64,000 bases of DNA from M0108 sp044228695 (lineage in GTDB: Bacteria; Pseudomonadota; Gammaproteobacteria; Chromatiales; Chromatiaceae). The notes under the pieces are model-generated. The model ran no database searches and had not been told where the DNA came from. It saw only the letters and a program-made list of their open reading frames with translations. Each line of letters begins with the position of its first letter. Position 1 is the first letter of the stretch. Position numbers and translations under genes: made by a program. Shown here one piece after another: positions 47,161 through 56,801 of the stretch. Location of the stretch: assembly GCA_044228695.1 (NCBI GenBank), contig JBGAUK010000003.1:32978-96977 (forward strand). Reading direction: 5' to 3'.

Positions 47161-49385
47161 CGCAGTGGCGCCGGCCGGGCCTGATCCCGGTGATCCTGTT
47201 GTTGGTCGTGCTCCTGGTCGCCCTGGACCTGATGAGCGGCGCGGTGCAGAACTCCGAATCCCTGAGCCGGGCCTTCGTGCCCCTCATGTTCATCGTCATC
47301 ATCGGCCTGCTGGTACTCGCCGCCATGGTGCTGACCAATCTGGTCAGACTGGTACAGGGTTATCGCCACAAGGTCGCCGGTTCGCGCCTCACCGGTCGTC
47401 TGGTCCTGCTGTTCGCCCTCATCTCACTGCTGCCCGTGGTCGTGGTCTATTACTACTCCCTGGGCTTCCTGTTACGGGGTATCGACTCCTGGTTCGACGT
47501 CGAGATCGACCAGGCCATGGTGGATGCCCTCACCCTCAATCAGGCCTCACTGGATCTCAATCAGCGGGTCTTGATGCGCTATACGCAACAACTCCTGGCG
47601 GGCATCGAGGACAGTTCCAGCACGGCCCTGGCCTTGAGCCTCGGCCAGTTGCGGCAACAGGCGGGGGCCCTGGAGATTGCTGTCTTCGGGGCCAATGGCC
47701 AGGTGCGGGGCAATTCCAGCGAGGACCCGACTGTCCTGGTGCCCAACCTGCCCGATCGCGAATTGCTGCGGCGGGCCAGTGGTGGCGCCAATCAGGTCGA
47801 GCTGGAGACCGCCGCCAACCAGGAGATGGTGGTGCGGGTGCTGGTGGCGGACCCGGTGGGTCGCAACCTGGTCATGCAGGCCATATTCCCGACCTCCGAA
47901 CGCATCAGCGAACTGGCGGCGAATCTGGAGAAGGCCTACAACCGCTACAAGGAGCTGGCCTATCTGCGCCAGTCCCTGAAGCTGAGCTTCTCCCTCACTC
48001 TCTCCCTGGTCCTGCTGTTCGGCCTCATGGCCGCCCTGCTCGCCGCCTTCCATACCGCCTGGCGCCTGGTGGAGCCGGTGGCGGCCATTGCCCGCGGCAC
48101 CCGCGCCGTGGCGGAGGGCGACTACGAGCAGCGCCTGCCCTTACCCGGTCACGAAGACGAACTCAGCTTCCTGGTCGCCTCCTTCAATTCCATGACCCGG
48201 CGCCTGGCTCGGGCCCGGGACGCGGCGGCGCGCTCCCAGCAGGCCGTCGAGGCCGAGCGCGTTTATCTGGAAACGGTGCTGGGGCGTCTCTCCTCGGGCG
48301 TGGTCGTCCTCGACGGCGAACACCGCCTGCGGACCGCCAACCCGGCGGCCCATCAGATCCTGGGACTGACGGAACCGGACATGAGCGATGGCGGCCTGGA
48401 CGCCCTCAATGCGACCCATCCTGGCCTGGTGGCCTGGGTGGACGCGGTGCGGACCCATCTGGAGGGGCACGCCGAATGGCGTCAGGAGGTCGTCCTCTTT
48501 GGCGCCGAAGGCCGCCAGGTGCTGATGTGTCGCGGCAGCCCCCTCATCCATCCCGATGGCCAGGAGAGCGGCCATGTGGTGGTCTTCGACGACATTACCC
48601 GCCTCATCACGGCCCAGCGCGACGCCGCCTGGGGCGAGGTGGCCCGGCGCCTGGCCCACGAGATCAAAAATCCCCTGACCCCCATCCAGCTCTCGGCGGA
48701 GCGGCTGCGCCACAAGCTCCTGACCAAGCTGCCGGAGGACGATGCCCGGGTGGTGGACCGCGCGACCCATACCATCGTCCAGCAGGTCGAGGCCATGAAG
48801 GCCATGGTCAACGACTTCTCCAACTATGCGCGCTCCCCCAAGCTGGAGCCGGAACCCCTGCGCCTGGATCGGCTGGTAGCCGAGGTGATGGAACTCTACC
48901 GCTCCGTCCCGGCGATCAAAATCGACCTCCAGGTCGGCGAGGCCCTCATCAAGGGGGACCCCCTGCGTTTGCGCCAGGTCATTCACAATCTGGTCAAAAA
49001 TGCCCTGGAGGCGGTAGAGGACAAGCCCCAGGCCCGGATCCGCATCGCCACCCGGCGCCTGGACGACCAGGATCGGCCCCAATTGGAACTCTCGGTGGAG
49101 GACAATGGCGGCGGGATCGACGAGACTCTCATCGACCGCCTCTTCGAACCCTATGTCACCACCAAGGCCAAGGGCACGGGGCTGGGCCTGGCGATCGTCA
49201 AGAAGATTATCGAGGAACACGGGGGTATCATTTGGGCGGAGAATGCCAAGGGCGGCGCCCGCGTGGCGACGCGCCTGCCCTTATGGCGCGATGAACATCA
49301 CGAGGAAGTTCCCAAGGAACCGCCGGTTGCCCTGGCCACCCCGGCCAAGAGCCCCAGCGCCCACCCAGACCGAGAACAAGCATGA
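47142..49385 (+). CDS. ntrY: NtrY-type sensor histidine kinase
   Basis: A 747-residue inner-membrane kinase. Two N-terminal membrane segments and a third near residue 90 precede a periplasmic region; another membrane helix (about residues 285-310) leads into a HAMP domain (ARGTRAVAEGDYEQRLP). Then come a PAS-like region (GVVVLDGEHRLRTANPAAHQILG), the dimerisation helix with phosphoryl-accepting histidine in RRLAHEIKNPLTPIQ, and the ATP lid (NLVKNALEAV, DNGGGIDE, GTGLGLAIVKKI). It partners NtrX, whose start overlaps its stop. NtrYX in proteobacteria senses redox or nitrogen conditions. Confidence 0.93.
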   Translation: MAVATLTQWRRPGLIPVILLLVVLLVALDLMSGAVQNSESLSRAFVPLMFIVIIGLLVLAAMVLTNLVRLVQGYRHKVAGSRLTGRLVLLFALISLLPVVVVYYYSLGFLLRGIDSWFDVEIDQAMVDALTLNQASLDLNQRVLMRYTQQLLAGIEDSSSTALALSLGQLRQQAGALEIAVFGANGQVRGNSSEDPTVLVPNLPDRELLRRASGGANQVELETAANQEMVVRVLVADPVGRNLVMQAIFPTSERISELAANLEKAYNRYKELAYLRQSLKLSFSLTLSLVLLFGLMAALLAAFHTAWRLVEPVAAIARGTRAVAEGDYEQRLPLPGHEDELSFLVASFNSMTRRLARARDAAARSQQAVEAERVYLETVLGRLSSGVVVLDGEHRLRTANPAAHQILGLTEPDMSDGGLDALNATHPGLVAWVDAVRTHLEGHAEWRQEVVLFGAEGRQVLMCRGSPLIHPDGQESGHVVVFDDITRLITAQRDAAWGEVARRLAHEIKNPLTPIQLSAERLRHKLLTKLPEDDARVVDRATHTIVQQVEAMKAMVNDFSNYARSPKLEPEPLRLDRLVAEVMELYRSVPAIKIDLQVGEALIKGDPLRLRQVIHNLVKNALEAVEDKPQARIRIATRRLDDQDRPQLELSVEDNGGGIDETLIDRLFEPYVTTKAKGTGLGLAIVKKIIEEHGGIIWAENAKGGARVATRLPLWRDEHHEEVPKEPPVALATPAKSPSAHPDREQA

Positions 49386-50749
49386 GTGCAGCCTACATTC
49401 TGGTGGTCGATGACGAGCCCGACATCCGCGGCCTGGTCCAGGAGATTCTGGAGGACGAGGGCTATGCGGTGGCCACCGCCGAGAACGGCGCCGCCGCCCG
49501 CCGCTCCCTGCGCGAGCGCCGCCCCGACCTGATTCTCCTGGACATCTGGATGCCCGATCTGGATGGCATCAGTCTCCTCAAGGAGTGGTCCGAGGACGAT
49601 GGCCTGCCCTGCCCGGTGATCATGATGTCCGGTCATGGCACCGTGGAGACGGCGGTGGAGGCGACCCGGCTGGGGGCCTACGACTTCCTCGAAAAGCCGC
49701 TATCCATGGCCAAGCTGCTGCTGACCACGGAGCGCGCCCTGGAGGCCGACAAACTGGTCCGCGAGAACATCGGCCTCAAACGCCGCACCATCATCGCCCA
49801 TGAGCCCATCGGCCGCGGCACCGCCATGCAGCGCCTACGGGAGCAGGTCAAGCGTATCGCCCAGCACGATACCTGGGTCCTGATCACGGGCGAGGCTGGC
49901 AGCGGTCGCGAGACCTTCGCCCGTTACCTTCACTCCCAGAGCGCCCGCCGGGATCGGCCCTTCGTCGACCTCGGCGTCTCGGGGATCGCCCGGGCCAACG
50001 CCGCCCGGGAACTCTTCGGCGGCGAACAGGATGGGCATGTCCACTATGGCGGTCTGGAGCAGGCCGCCGGGGGCACCCTGCTCCTCGACGAGGTCGGGGA
50101 CATGGACCAGGGGGTCCAGGGCCAGTTGCTCGGTGCCCTGGATACGGGCTCCTTCCTGCGCGTCGGCGGCACCGAACCGGTTAACATCGACGTGCGCCTC
50201 ATCGCCGCCACCCAGCACAACCTGGAGGACGAGGTGCGCGCCGGGCGCTTCCGCGAGGACCTCTTCTACCACCTCAACGTGGTACCCCTGAGCGTCCCCG
50301 CCCTGCGGGACCACAACGAGGACATTCCGGAACTCCTCAACTACTACGTGGATTACTTCGCCACCCACGAAAAGCTGCCCTACCGGCGGTTCAGTGTCGG
50401 CGCCCAGAACTACATGCGCAATTACCCCTGGCCGGGGAATGTGCGCGAACTCAAGAACCTGGTCCAGCGCGTCCTCATCCTCGGTGCTGGTGACGAGATC
50501 TCCCAGGACGAGGTCGAAAATACCCTGGGGGCCACCACCAGCACCCCGGCGCCGAACCTAGAGGGCCTCATGTCCTTCGACCAGCCCCTGCGCGAGGCCC
50601 GGGAACAGTTCGAGAAGACCTATCTCGAATACCAGCTCGAAAAGCACGGCGGCAATGTCAGCAAGATGGCCAAGGAGGCGGGTATGGAGCGCACCCACCT
50701 CTACCGGAAGCTGCGCTCCCTGGGGATCGAGATCAAGGAGCGCCGTTAA
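49382..50749 (+). CDS. ntrX: NtrX-type response regulator, lacking the GAFTGA loop
   Basis: A 455-residue regulator: receiver domain with acidic pocket (VVDDEPDI), phosphorylated aspartate in LILLDIWMPDLDG and KPL lysine; an AAA+ domain with Walker A GEAGSGRETFAR and Walker B GGTLLLDEVGD; and a C-terminal Fis-type helix-turn-helix (GNVSKMAKEAGMERTHLYRKL). The sigma-54-contact motif GAFTGA, expected between ELFGGE and the Walker B region, is absent (EQDGHVHYGGLEQA instead). It may therefore not activate sigma-54 promoters. trkA follows by two bases. Confidence 0.93.
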   Translation: MSAAYILVVDDEPDIRGLVQEILEDEGYAVATAENGAAARRSLRERRPDLILLDIWMPDLDGISLLKEWSEDDGLPCPVIMMSGHGTVETAVEATRLGAYDFLEKPLSMAKLLLTTERALEADKLVRENIGLKRRTIIAHEPIGRGTAMQRLREQVKRIAQHDTWVLITGEAGSGRETFARYLHSQSARRDRPFVDLGVSGIARANAARELFGGEQDGHVHYGGLEQAAGGTLLLDEVGDMDQGVQGQLLGALDTGSFLRVGGTEPVNIDVRLIAATQHNLEDEVRAGRFREDLFYHLNVVPLSVPALRDHNEDIPELLNYYVDYFATHEKLPYRRFSVGAQNYMRNYPWPGNVRELKNLVQRVLILGAGDEISQDEVENTLGATTSTPAPNLEGLMSFDQPLREAREQFEKTYLEYQLEKHGGNVSKMAKEAGMERTHLYRKLRSLGIEIKERR

Positions 50750-50751
50750 GC

Positions 50752-52125
50752 ATGAAGATCATCATCCTGGGCGGCGGTCAGGTGGGCCGGTCCGTGGCGG
50801 CGAATCTGGCGGGAGAGGCCAACGACATCACCGTCGTAGATCGTGATCCCGAAATACTGCGGGAACTCCAGGACCGCTTCGACCTCCGGACCATCATAGG
50901 ACATGGCGCCCATCCCGACGTGCTGCAGCGGGCCGGGGCCGAGGACGCCCATATCATCCTGGCGGTCACCAATAGCGACGAGACCAACATGGTCGCCTGC
51001 CAGGTCGCCTATACCCTCTTCCATACCCCCACCCGCATCGCGCGGGTGCGCTCCCCCGGTTTCCTGGAACACCCGGAACTCTTTGCCCCCGGCGCCCTGC
51101 CCATCAATGTGTGCATCAGTCCGGAGCAACTCGTCACCCAATATATTCTGCGGCTGCTGGAGCACCCCGGCAGCCTTCAGGTGCTGGACTTCGCCAACGG
51201 GCGGGTGCGGCTGGTGGCGGTCAAGGCCCGCGAGGGTGGTCCCCTGATTGGCCATGCCTTGCGCACCCTCTACGATCACATGCCCGAGGTCGAGACCCGG
51301 GTCGCGGCCATCTACCGCCAGGACCGGGCCCTGGAGCCAACGGGTGACACCATCATCGAGGCCAACGACGAGGTCTTCTTCGTCGCCGCCCCGGCCCATA
51401 TCCGCACCGTCATGGGCGAATTGCAGCGGCTGGAAAAGCCCTACAAGCGCCTCATCTTCGCGGGCGGTGGCAACATCGGCACCCGGCTCGCCCGCGCCAC
51501 CGAGAACGACTTTCGGGTCAAGGTCATCGAGCGCGACCTGACCCGCAGCAAGCAGATTGCCGAGACCCTGGAGCGGACCATCGTCCTCCATGGCGACGCC
51601 GCGGACGAAAACCTGCTGCGGGAAGAGAATATCGAGGATACCGACGTCTTCTGCGCCGTCACCAACGACGACGAGGACAATATTCTCTCCGCCCTCCTGG
51701 CCAAGCGGCTGGGGGCGCGCAAGGTCATGGCCCTCATCAACCGTCCGGCCTACGTGGATCTGATGCAAAGCGGTGGCATCGACGTGGTCATTTCCCCCCA
51801 ACAGGCGACCATCGGCAGCCTGCTCAAGCATGTGCGCCGCGGGGACGTGGTGGCGGTGCATTCCCTGCGGCGCGGCGCGGCCGAGGCCATCGAGGCCATC
51901 GCCCATGGCGACGCCAAACTGAGCAAGGTCATCGGTCGCTCGATCGACCAGATCAAACTCCCGGCCGGGACGACCATTGGCGCCATCGTCCGGGGCGAGG
52001 CGGTCCTCATGGCCCACCACGACACCCTCATTCAGGCCGAGGATCACGTCATCCTCTTCCTCCAGGACAAGCGCCGGGTGGCCGAGGTCGAGAAGCTGTT
52101 CCAGGTGCCGGTGACCTTCCTGTGA
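50752..52125 (+). CDS. trkA: Trk potassium uptake regulator TrkA
   Basis: TrkA is the cytosolic NAD-binding ring that gates TrkH. The 457-residue protein has two RCK halves, each with a Rossmann loop (IIILGGGQVGRSVAANL and LIFAGGGNIGTRLAR) and a TrkA-C domain. Acidic residues at the end of strand two (VDRDPEI, IERDLTR) bind NAD ribose. It follows ntrX almost directly and precedes trkH. Confidence 0.95.
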   Translation: MKIIILGGGQVGRSVAANLAGEANDITVVDRDPEILRELQDRFDLRTIIGHGAHPDVLQRAGAEDAHIILAVTNSDETNMVACQVAYTLFHTPTRIARVRSPGFLEHPELFAPGALPINVCISPEQLVTQYILRLLEHPGSLQVLDFANGRVRLVAVKAREGGPLIGHALRTLYDHMPEVETRVAAIYRQDRALEPTGDTIIEANDEVFFVAAPAHIRTVMGELQRLEKPYKRLIFAGGGNIGTRLARATENDFRVKVIERDLTRSKQIAETLERTIVLHGDAADENLLREENIEDTDVFCAVTNDDEDNILSALLAKRLGARKVMALINRPAYVDLMQSGGIDVVISPQQATIGSLLKHVRRGDVVAVHSLRRGAAEAIEAIAHGDAKLSKVIGRSIDQIKLPAGTTIGAIVRGEAVLMAHHDTLIQAEDHVILFLQDKRRVAEVEKLFQVPVTFL

Positions 52126-52183
52126 TGGCTTCGGGGTTAGAAACGAGCCCCCGGGGTCTGGCCGTGGGCGGTGGCGGCGCGGC

Positions 52184-53635
52184 ATGAAGCCCTTCGCCGT
52201 CCAGAAGGTTTTGGGGCTGCTGCTGATGCTGTTTAGCCTGACCATGTTGCCGCCGCTACTGGTGTCCCATCTCTACCAAGACGGCACGGCCCAGCCCTTC
52301 CTCGGCGCCCTCCTCCTCCTCCTCGGCCTGGGCGCCATGATCTGGCTGCCCGTCTGGCAACGCCGCGAGGAACTCAAGCTGCGGGACGGCTTCATGGTGG
52401 TGGTCCTCTTCTGGACCGTACTGGGGCTGTCCGGCGCCCTGCCCTTCATCCTGTCGGAGGAACCTCACCTATCCGTGACGGACGCCGTCTTCGAGTCCGT
52501 CTCCGGCCTGACCACGACCGGGGCGACGGTCATCGTCGGCCTCGACGACCTGCCGCCGTCCATCCTCTATTATCGCCAGCAGCTCCAGTGGCTGGGCGGC
52601 ATGGGCATCATAGTGCTCGCGGTCGCCGTCCTGCCCATGCTGGGGATCGGCGGCATGCAGTTGTACCGGGCGGAGACACCCGGGCCCATGAAGGACAGCA
52701 AGCTGACGCCCCGCATCACCGAGACCGCCAAGGCCCTCTGGTATATCTATCTGGGGCTGACTATTGCCTGCGGTCTGGCCTACTGGCTGGCGGGCATGAC
52801 CCCCTTTGACGCCATCGGCCATGCCTTCGCCACCGTCGCCATTGGCGGCTTCTCCACCCATGACGCCAGCATCGGCTATTTTGACAGCGACCTGATCGAG
52901 ATGATCGCCGTCATCTTCATGCTGATCTCTGGCATGAATTTCGCGCTGCATTTTGTTGCCTGGAATCGTAATAACCTGCGGGGCTACTGGCTGGACAGCG
53001 AATTCCGCTTTTATCTGGCCCTCATGGGGGCCACGACCGCGGTCGTTTGCCTCTGCTTGTATCTGTCGGGCACCTATGCCGGCGGGTACGACTCCTTGAC
53101 TCAGGGCCTGTTCCATACCGTCTCCATTGCCACCACCACCGGCTTTACCACGACCGCCTTTTATGACTGGCCGGCCTTCCTGGGCATCTTGCTGATCTTC
53201 AGCAGCTTCGTCGGGGGGTGCGCCGGCAGCACGGGCGGCGGCATCAAGGTCATTCGCTTTCTGCTCCTCATCAAGCAGGGCCTGCGCGAGATCGAACGCC
53301 TCGTCCACCCCAATGCCCAGATCCCGGTAAGGGTCGGTGGGCGGAGCGTCAACCACCGCGTGGTCGATGCCGTCTGGGGTTTCTTTTCCCTCTACGTCGC
53401 CAGCTTCACCCTCATGTACCTGGCCCTGGCCGCCACTGGCCTGGACCTCACCACCGCCTTCTCCGCCGTCGCCGCCAGCATCAATAACCTGGGCCCCGGT
53501 CTGGGCGATGTCGGCGCCCATTTCGCCGGCCTCGGCACCACCGCCAAGTGGATCCTCTGCTTTGCCATGCTCCTCGGCCGGCTGGAGGTCTTCACCCTTC
53601 TGGTGCTGCTGACGCCCGCCTTCTGGCGGACCTGA
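52184..53635 (+). CDS. trkH: Trk potassium transporter membrane subunit
   Basis: The 483-residue polytopic protein has four pore-loop repeats with selectivity-filter-like glycines (SGLTTTGATVIVGL; FATVAIGGFSTHDASIG; HTVSIATTTGFTTTAF; INNLGPGLG). It carries K+ through the inner membrane and works with TrkA. It starts 58 bases after trkA and converges on the NuoM-like gene, whose stop is four bases away. Confidence 0.94.
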   Translation: MKPFAVQKVLGLLLMLFSLTMLPPLLVSHLYQDGTAQPFLGALLLLLGLGAMIWLPVWQRREELKLRDGFMVVVLFWTVLGLSGALPFILSEEPHLSVTDAVFESVSGLTTTGATVIVGLDDLPPSILYYRQQLQWLGGMGIIVLAVAVLPMLGIGGMQLYRAETPGPMKDSKLTPRITETAKALWYIYLGLTIACGLAYWLAGMTPFDAIGHAFATVAIGGFSTHDASIGYFDSDLIEMIAVIFMLISGMNFALHFVAWNRNNLRGYWLDSEFRFYLALMGATTAVVCLCLYLSGTYAGGYDSLTQGLFHTVSIATTTGFTTTAFYDWPAFLGILLIFSSFVGGCAGSTGGGIKVIRFLLLIKQGLREIERLVHPNAQIPVRVGGRSVNHRVVDAVWGFFSLYVASFTLMYLALAATGLDLTTAFSAVAASINNLGPGLGDVGAHFAGLGTTAKWILCFAMLLGRLEVFTLLVLLTPAFWRT

Positions 53636-53639
53636 ACCC

Positions 53640-55160
53640 TCAAGGCGCCCGGGTTGAAACCCGCTCCACCCATTGGCTGGTGGAGGCGCTCAGGGTGTCC
53701 AGCACGCCAGCGGGGTAAAGGCCGGCGGCCAGGATGGGCAGGCTGAAGGCGATAGCCACCAGGAGTTCCCGGGGGCGCAGATCGGCGGCGGCACCAATGG
53801 CATTGTGACCCAAGGGACCGAAGAAGGTCCGCCGATAGCCGTCGAGGACATAGGCCGCGCCCAGCACCATGGCCAGGAGGGCAGCCAGCCCGGCCCCGGT
53901 ATGAGTATGCAGCGCGCTCATCAGGATCAGAAACTCCGCCGGGAAGCCGGAGGTGCCGGGTACCCCCAGCGACGCCAGGGATAGAAAAAAGAAAAAGGCG
54001 GCCAGCAGGGGCATGGAACGGGCCACGCCGCCGAGGCTGATCAGGTCCGTGGACCCCAGGCGCAGATTCAGGAAGCGGGTCAGCAGAAAGAGCCCGCCCG
54101 CGACCAGGGGGAAGTTGAGGAGCTGGAACAGAGCCCCCTGGACCCCCGGCTGGCTCAGGGAGGCAATCCCCAGCAGTACCAGGCCGACATGGCTCAGGGA
54201 GGCATAGGCCAGCAGCCGGCGCAGGTTGGTCTGGCCCATGGCCGCCAGGGCCCCATAGAGGAGGCCGATCGTGCCCAGACCGGCCAGCAGCCAGTGGAAT
54301 TCCTGGGCAGCGCCAGGCGCCAGGGGCAAGGCGAAGCGAATCAGGCCATAGGCCCCCACCTTGAGGCCCGTGATGAGGGCCGCCACGGTGGCGGGCCCCT
54401 CCATCGCCACCACCGGCAGCCAGGTATGCAGGGGGAACACGGGGGTCTTGACCGCGAAGCCGGCCAGCAGGAGCAGGAAGACGCTGGTCTCCAGGCCCTG
54501 GGCCAGGGGTGTCGTAAGCAATTCCCGATAATCCCAACTCAGCCCCGCCGGGATCCCGGCCCCGGTGACCTCGGCGTGATTGAAGGCCAGCAGGATGAAG
54601 CCGAACAGCAGGGGCACCCCGCCCGCCAACATGAAGAGGCTGTAGTTGACCGCCGCATAACGCCGGTGAGGTCCCGGTCCCCAGAGGCTGATGAGAAAAT
54701 AGATTGGGATCAGGGTCATCTCCCAACAGAGGAAGAAGAACATCAGGTCCAGGGCGCAGAAGATGCCCAACAGGGCGCTGGCCAGCAAGAGCATGAGGCT
54801 ATCGTGGAGGCGACGCAGGGTCCGGACACCGGTCCAGGAGGCGAGGATGGTCCCCAGAAACAGCAGAAGGGTCAGGGGGGGGAAGAGGACCGAAATACCA
54901 TCCACGCCAATGAGGTAATGGACGTTCAGGCTCGGAATCCAGGTCGTCTCCTCCACCAACTGGAAGCCGGCCTCGGCGGGATTGAAGCGCCAGACCACCG
55001 CCAGGGAAAAACCCAGCGCGATTAGCAGGCTGCCGGGCATGACCCAGCGCGACAGGCGCGCCCCGGGCACCAGCCAGACCACCAAGGCCCCGACGAGAGG
55101 GGTCAGCAGCATCCAACTCAGGAGGGGCCAATGGGACAGGAGGCTCGGGGTATCAGGCAT
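53640..55160 (-). CDS. NuoM-like proton-translocating subunit, last gene of the DAB cluster
   Basis: A 506-residue membrane protein of the complex-I antiporter family with about 14 helices. The ATG at 55160 (MPDTPSLLSHWPLL) has GAGG upstream. It keeps all four charged residues of the NuoM proton path: Glu in CWEMTLIPIYFLI, Lys in AVKTPVFPLHTWLP, Lys in GLKVGAYGLIR and Glu in PGTSGFPAEFLI. It therefore looks competent to carry protons. It is separated from the preceding gene by about 130 bases and has no peripheral complex I genes nearby. Confidence 0.88.
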   Translation of the reverse strand: MPDTPSLLSHWPLLSWMLLTPLVGALVVWLVPGARLSRWVMPGSLLIALGFSLAVVWRFNPAEAGFQLVEETTWIPSLNVHYLIGVDGISVLFPPLTLLLFLGTILASWTGVRTLRRLHDSLMLLLASALLGIFCALDLMFFFLCWEMTLIPIYFLISLWGPGPHRRYAAVNYSLFMLAGGVPLLFGFILLAFNHAEVTGAGIPAGLSWDYRELLTTPLAQGLETSVFLLLLAGFAVKTPVFPLHTWLPVVAMEGPATVAALITGLKVGAYGLIRFALPLAPGAAQEFHWLLAGLGTIGLLYGALAAMGQTNLRRLLAYASLSHVGLVLLGIASLSQPGVQGALFQLLNFPLVAGGLFLLTRFLNLRLGSTDLISLGGVARSMPLLAAFFFFLSLASLGVPGTSGFPAEFLILMSALHTHTGAGLAALLAMVLGAAYVLDGYRRTFFGPLGHNAIGAAADLRPRELLVAIAFSLPILAAGLYPAGVLDTLSASTSQWVERVSTRAP

Positions 55161-55291
55161 GTTGGGCCTCAAGTGCCGGGGGGGTATCGCCCAGCGGGAC
55201 GATAAAGACGTCACCGCGTTCCAGGACGCCTGGCGACCGGCGCCGCCGTGGCGAGCAAAGTGTTAGGGTTAGCCGCGGCCGGCCATCGGGA

Positions 55292-56800
55292 TCAGGGCTG
55301 GGCATAGTGGGCGCTCAAGGTCGCCAGAGGCACATCGATCAATTCTAGCCAGGGATGGGAGTAGAAGCCCACCCCCAGCAGGACGGCGATGACGGCCCCG
55401 GACACCAGCCACTCCGCCAGACCCAGGCGCTCCACCGGGGCCTGGCCCTCCGGGCTGGGCCCCAGGAAGGCGCGCTGGAAGGCCCAGAGCAGAAAGCCCG
55501 CCGCCAGCAGATTCCCCAGGGCGGCGGCGATGGTCAGCAGGCCGCCAAACCGGGCGATGGCGGCCTCCAGGACCAGATGGGCGGCGTCGAAGCCCGGCGT
55601 GCCTGGCATGCCGATAATGGACAGGCCACCCACCAGAAAGGCGATGCCGACGAAAGGGATCTGGTCGAATAGCCCACCCAGTTCGGTGAGTTGGGTGGTC
55701 TTGGTGCGGCGATAGACCAGACCGGTCATGAAGAGTAGGGCCGCCACCGCCAGACCAAAGGTCACCGCTAGCATGACGCTCCCCTGAAAGGCCAGATGAT
55801 CCAGGGTGAAGAGGCCAAGGACGATCAGGCTGGTATGAGAGACGACGGCAAAGGCCAACAGCCGGCGCAGGTTTTCCTGCACCATAGCCAGCAGGGCCGC
55901 GTAGAAGATACCGACCACGGCGAAGGCGACCACGAAGGGCTGCCAATACTGCACCGCCTCGGGTACAAGGGGCAGGACGAAGCGGAGCAAGCCATAGATG
56001 CCGATCTTGAGTCCCAGGAGCAGGGTCGGGGCCACGGCGATGTTGCCGTGCTCGGCTATCTGAGGCAGCCAGCCGTGCATGGGAAAGAGGGGGGTGCGGA
56101 TGGCCAGCCCGTAGAACAGCAGGAAAAAGACCAGGGTCTGGAATTCGGACCCCACCCGGGCCCCTTGAAGCTCCAGGAGATCGAAGGTCCAGACGCCGCC
56201 ACCGACGTGAGCATGGCCCCAGCCCAGGATGAGGGTGCCGACCAGCAAGAGGGACAGGCCCGTGCCCATGAACTTGATATAGGTCTTGATGGCCTGGTCC
56301 ATGCGGGGCGAGGTCGCCCATAACTTCAGCAGGAGCCCGATGAGGCCCGTCTGGAGGGCGGCGGCGAGCACGAACCACAGCAGGTTCAGGGTCGTGAACA
56401 TCAGCATCAGGCTGGATTCGATGGCCAGGATCAGGGCCATCAACCGCCAGGGGGGCCCCAGGCCCCGCACGGGCCCATAGAGGGACACCAGCAGGATGAT
56501 GAGGGCCGTCAGGAGGATAAAGAGGATGCTGACACCATCCACGGCGGCGTGGTAGTCCAGCAGGCCTGGCAGGCTCAGGTGCTCGGCGAACTGCATGGCG
56601 GCATTAGTGGGGTCATAACCTCGATAGAGGAGGATGGCCAGCAGCAGTTCGAAGCTGGCTAGGATGACCCCGGCGAAGGTCGCCAGGGACCCCCGGCGCA
56701 GGGCCAGCACCACCAGGGCCCCCAGCAAGGGCAGCAGTTGCAGGACCGCCAATAGTGGCCAGGCGGCCTGGCTGTCCCAAGGGATGCTGATCGGGTTCAT
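55292..56800 (-). CDS. Degenerate NuoM/NuoN-like membrane subunit
   Basis: A 502-residue polytopic protein of the same family, but with charged proton-path residues altered. The fifth-helix Glu is missing (WFVLAAALQTGLIGLLL in place of WELxLIP). The seventh-helix Lys is Arg (IRTPLFPMHGWLP). The twelfth-helix Glu is gone (PGTPGFDAAHLVLE). The eighth-helix Lys remains (GLKIGIYGLLR). It probably does not pump by itself and may be structural or confer specificity. The start is one base after the DabB-like stop, so translation is coupled. Confidence 0.85.
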   Translation of the reverse strand: MNPISIPWDSQAAWPLLAVLQLLPLLGALVVLALRRGSLATFAGVILASFELLLAILLYRGYDPTNAAMQFAEHLSLPGLLDYHAAVDGVSILFILLTALIILLVSLYGPVRGLGPPWRLMALILAIESSLMLMFTTLNLLWFVLAAALQTGLIGLLLKLWATSPRMDQAIKTYIKFMGTGLSLLLVGTLILGWGHAHVGGGVWTFDLLELQGARVGSEFQTLVFFLLFYGLAIRTPLFPMHGWLPQIAEHGNIAVAPTLLLGLKIGIYGLLRFVLPLVPEAVQYWQPFVVAFAVVGIFYAALLAMVQENLRRLLAFAVVSHTSLIVLGLFTLDHLAFQGSVMLAVTFGLAVAALLFMTGLVYRRTKTTQLTELGGLFDQIPFVGIAFLVGGLSIIGMPGTPGFDAAHLVLEAAIARFGGLLTIAAALGNLLAAGFLLWAFQRAFLGPSPEGQAPVERLGLAEWLVSGAVIAVLLGVGFYSHPWLELIDVPLATLSAHYAQP

Positions 56801-56801
56801 C

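Noticed and set aside
52300..52325. Tandem CTC repeats in trkH
   Set aside because: They encode a run of leucines inside a membrane helix, and biased codon use explains them.
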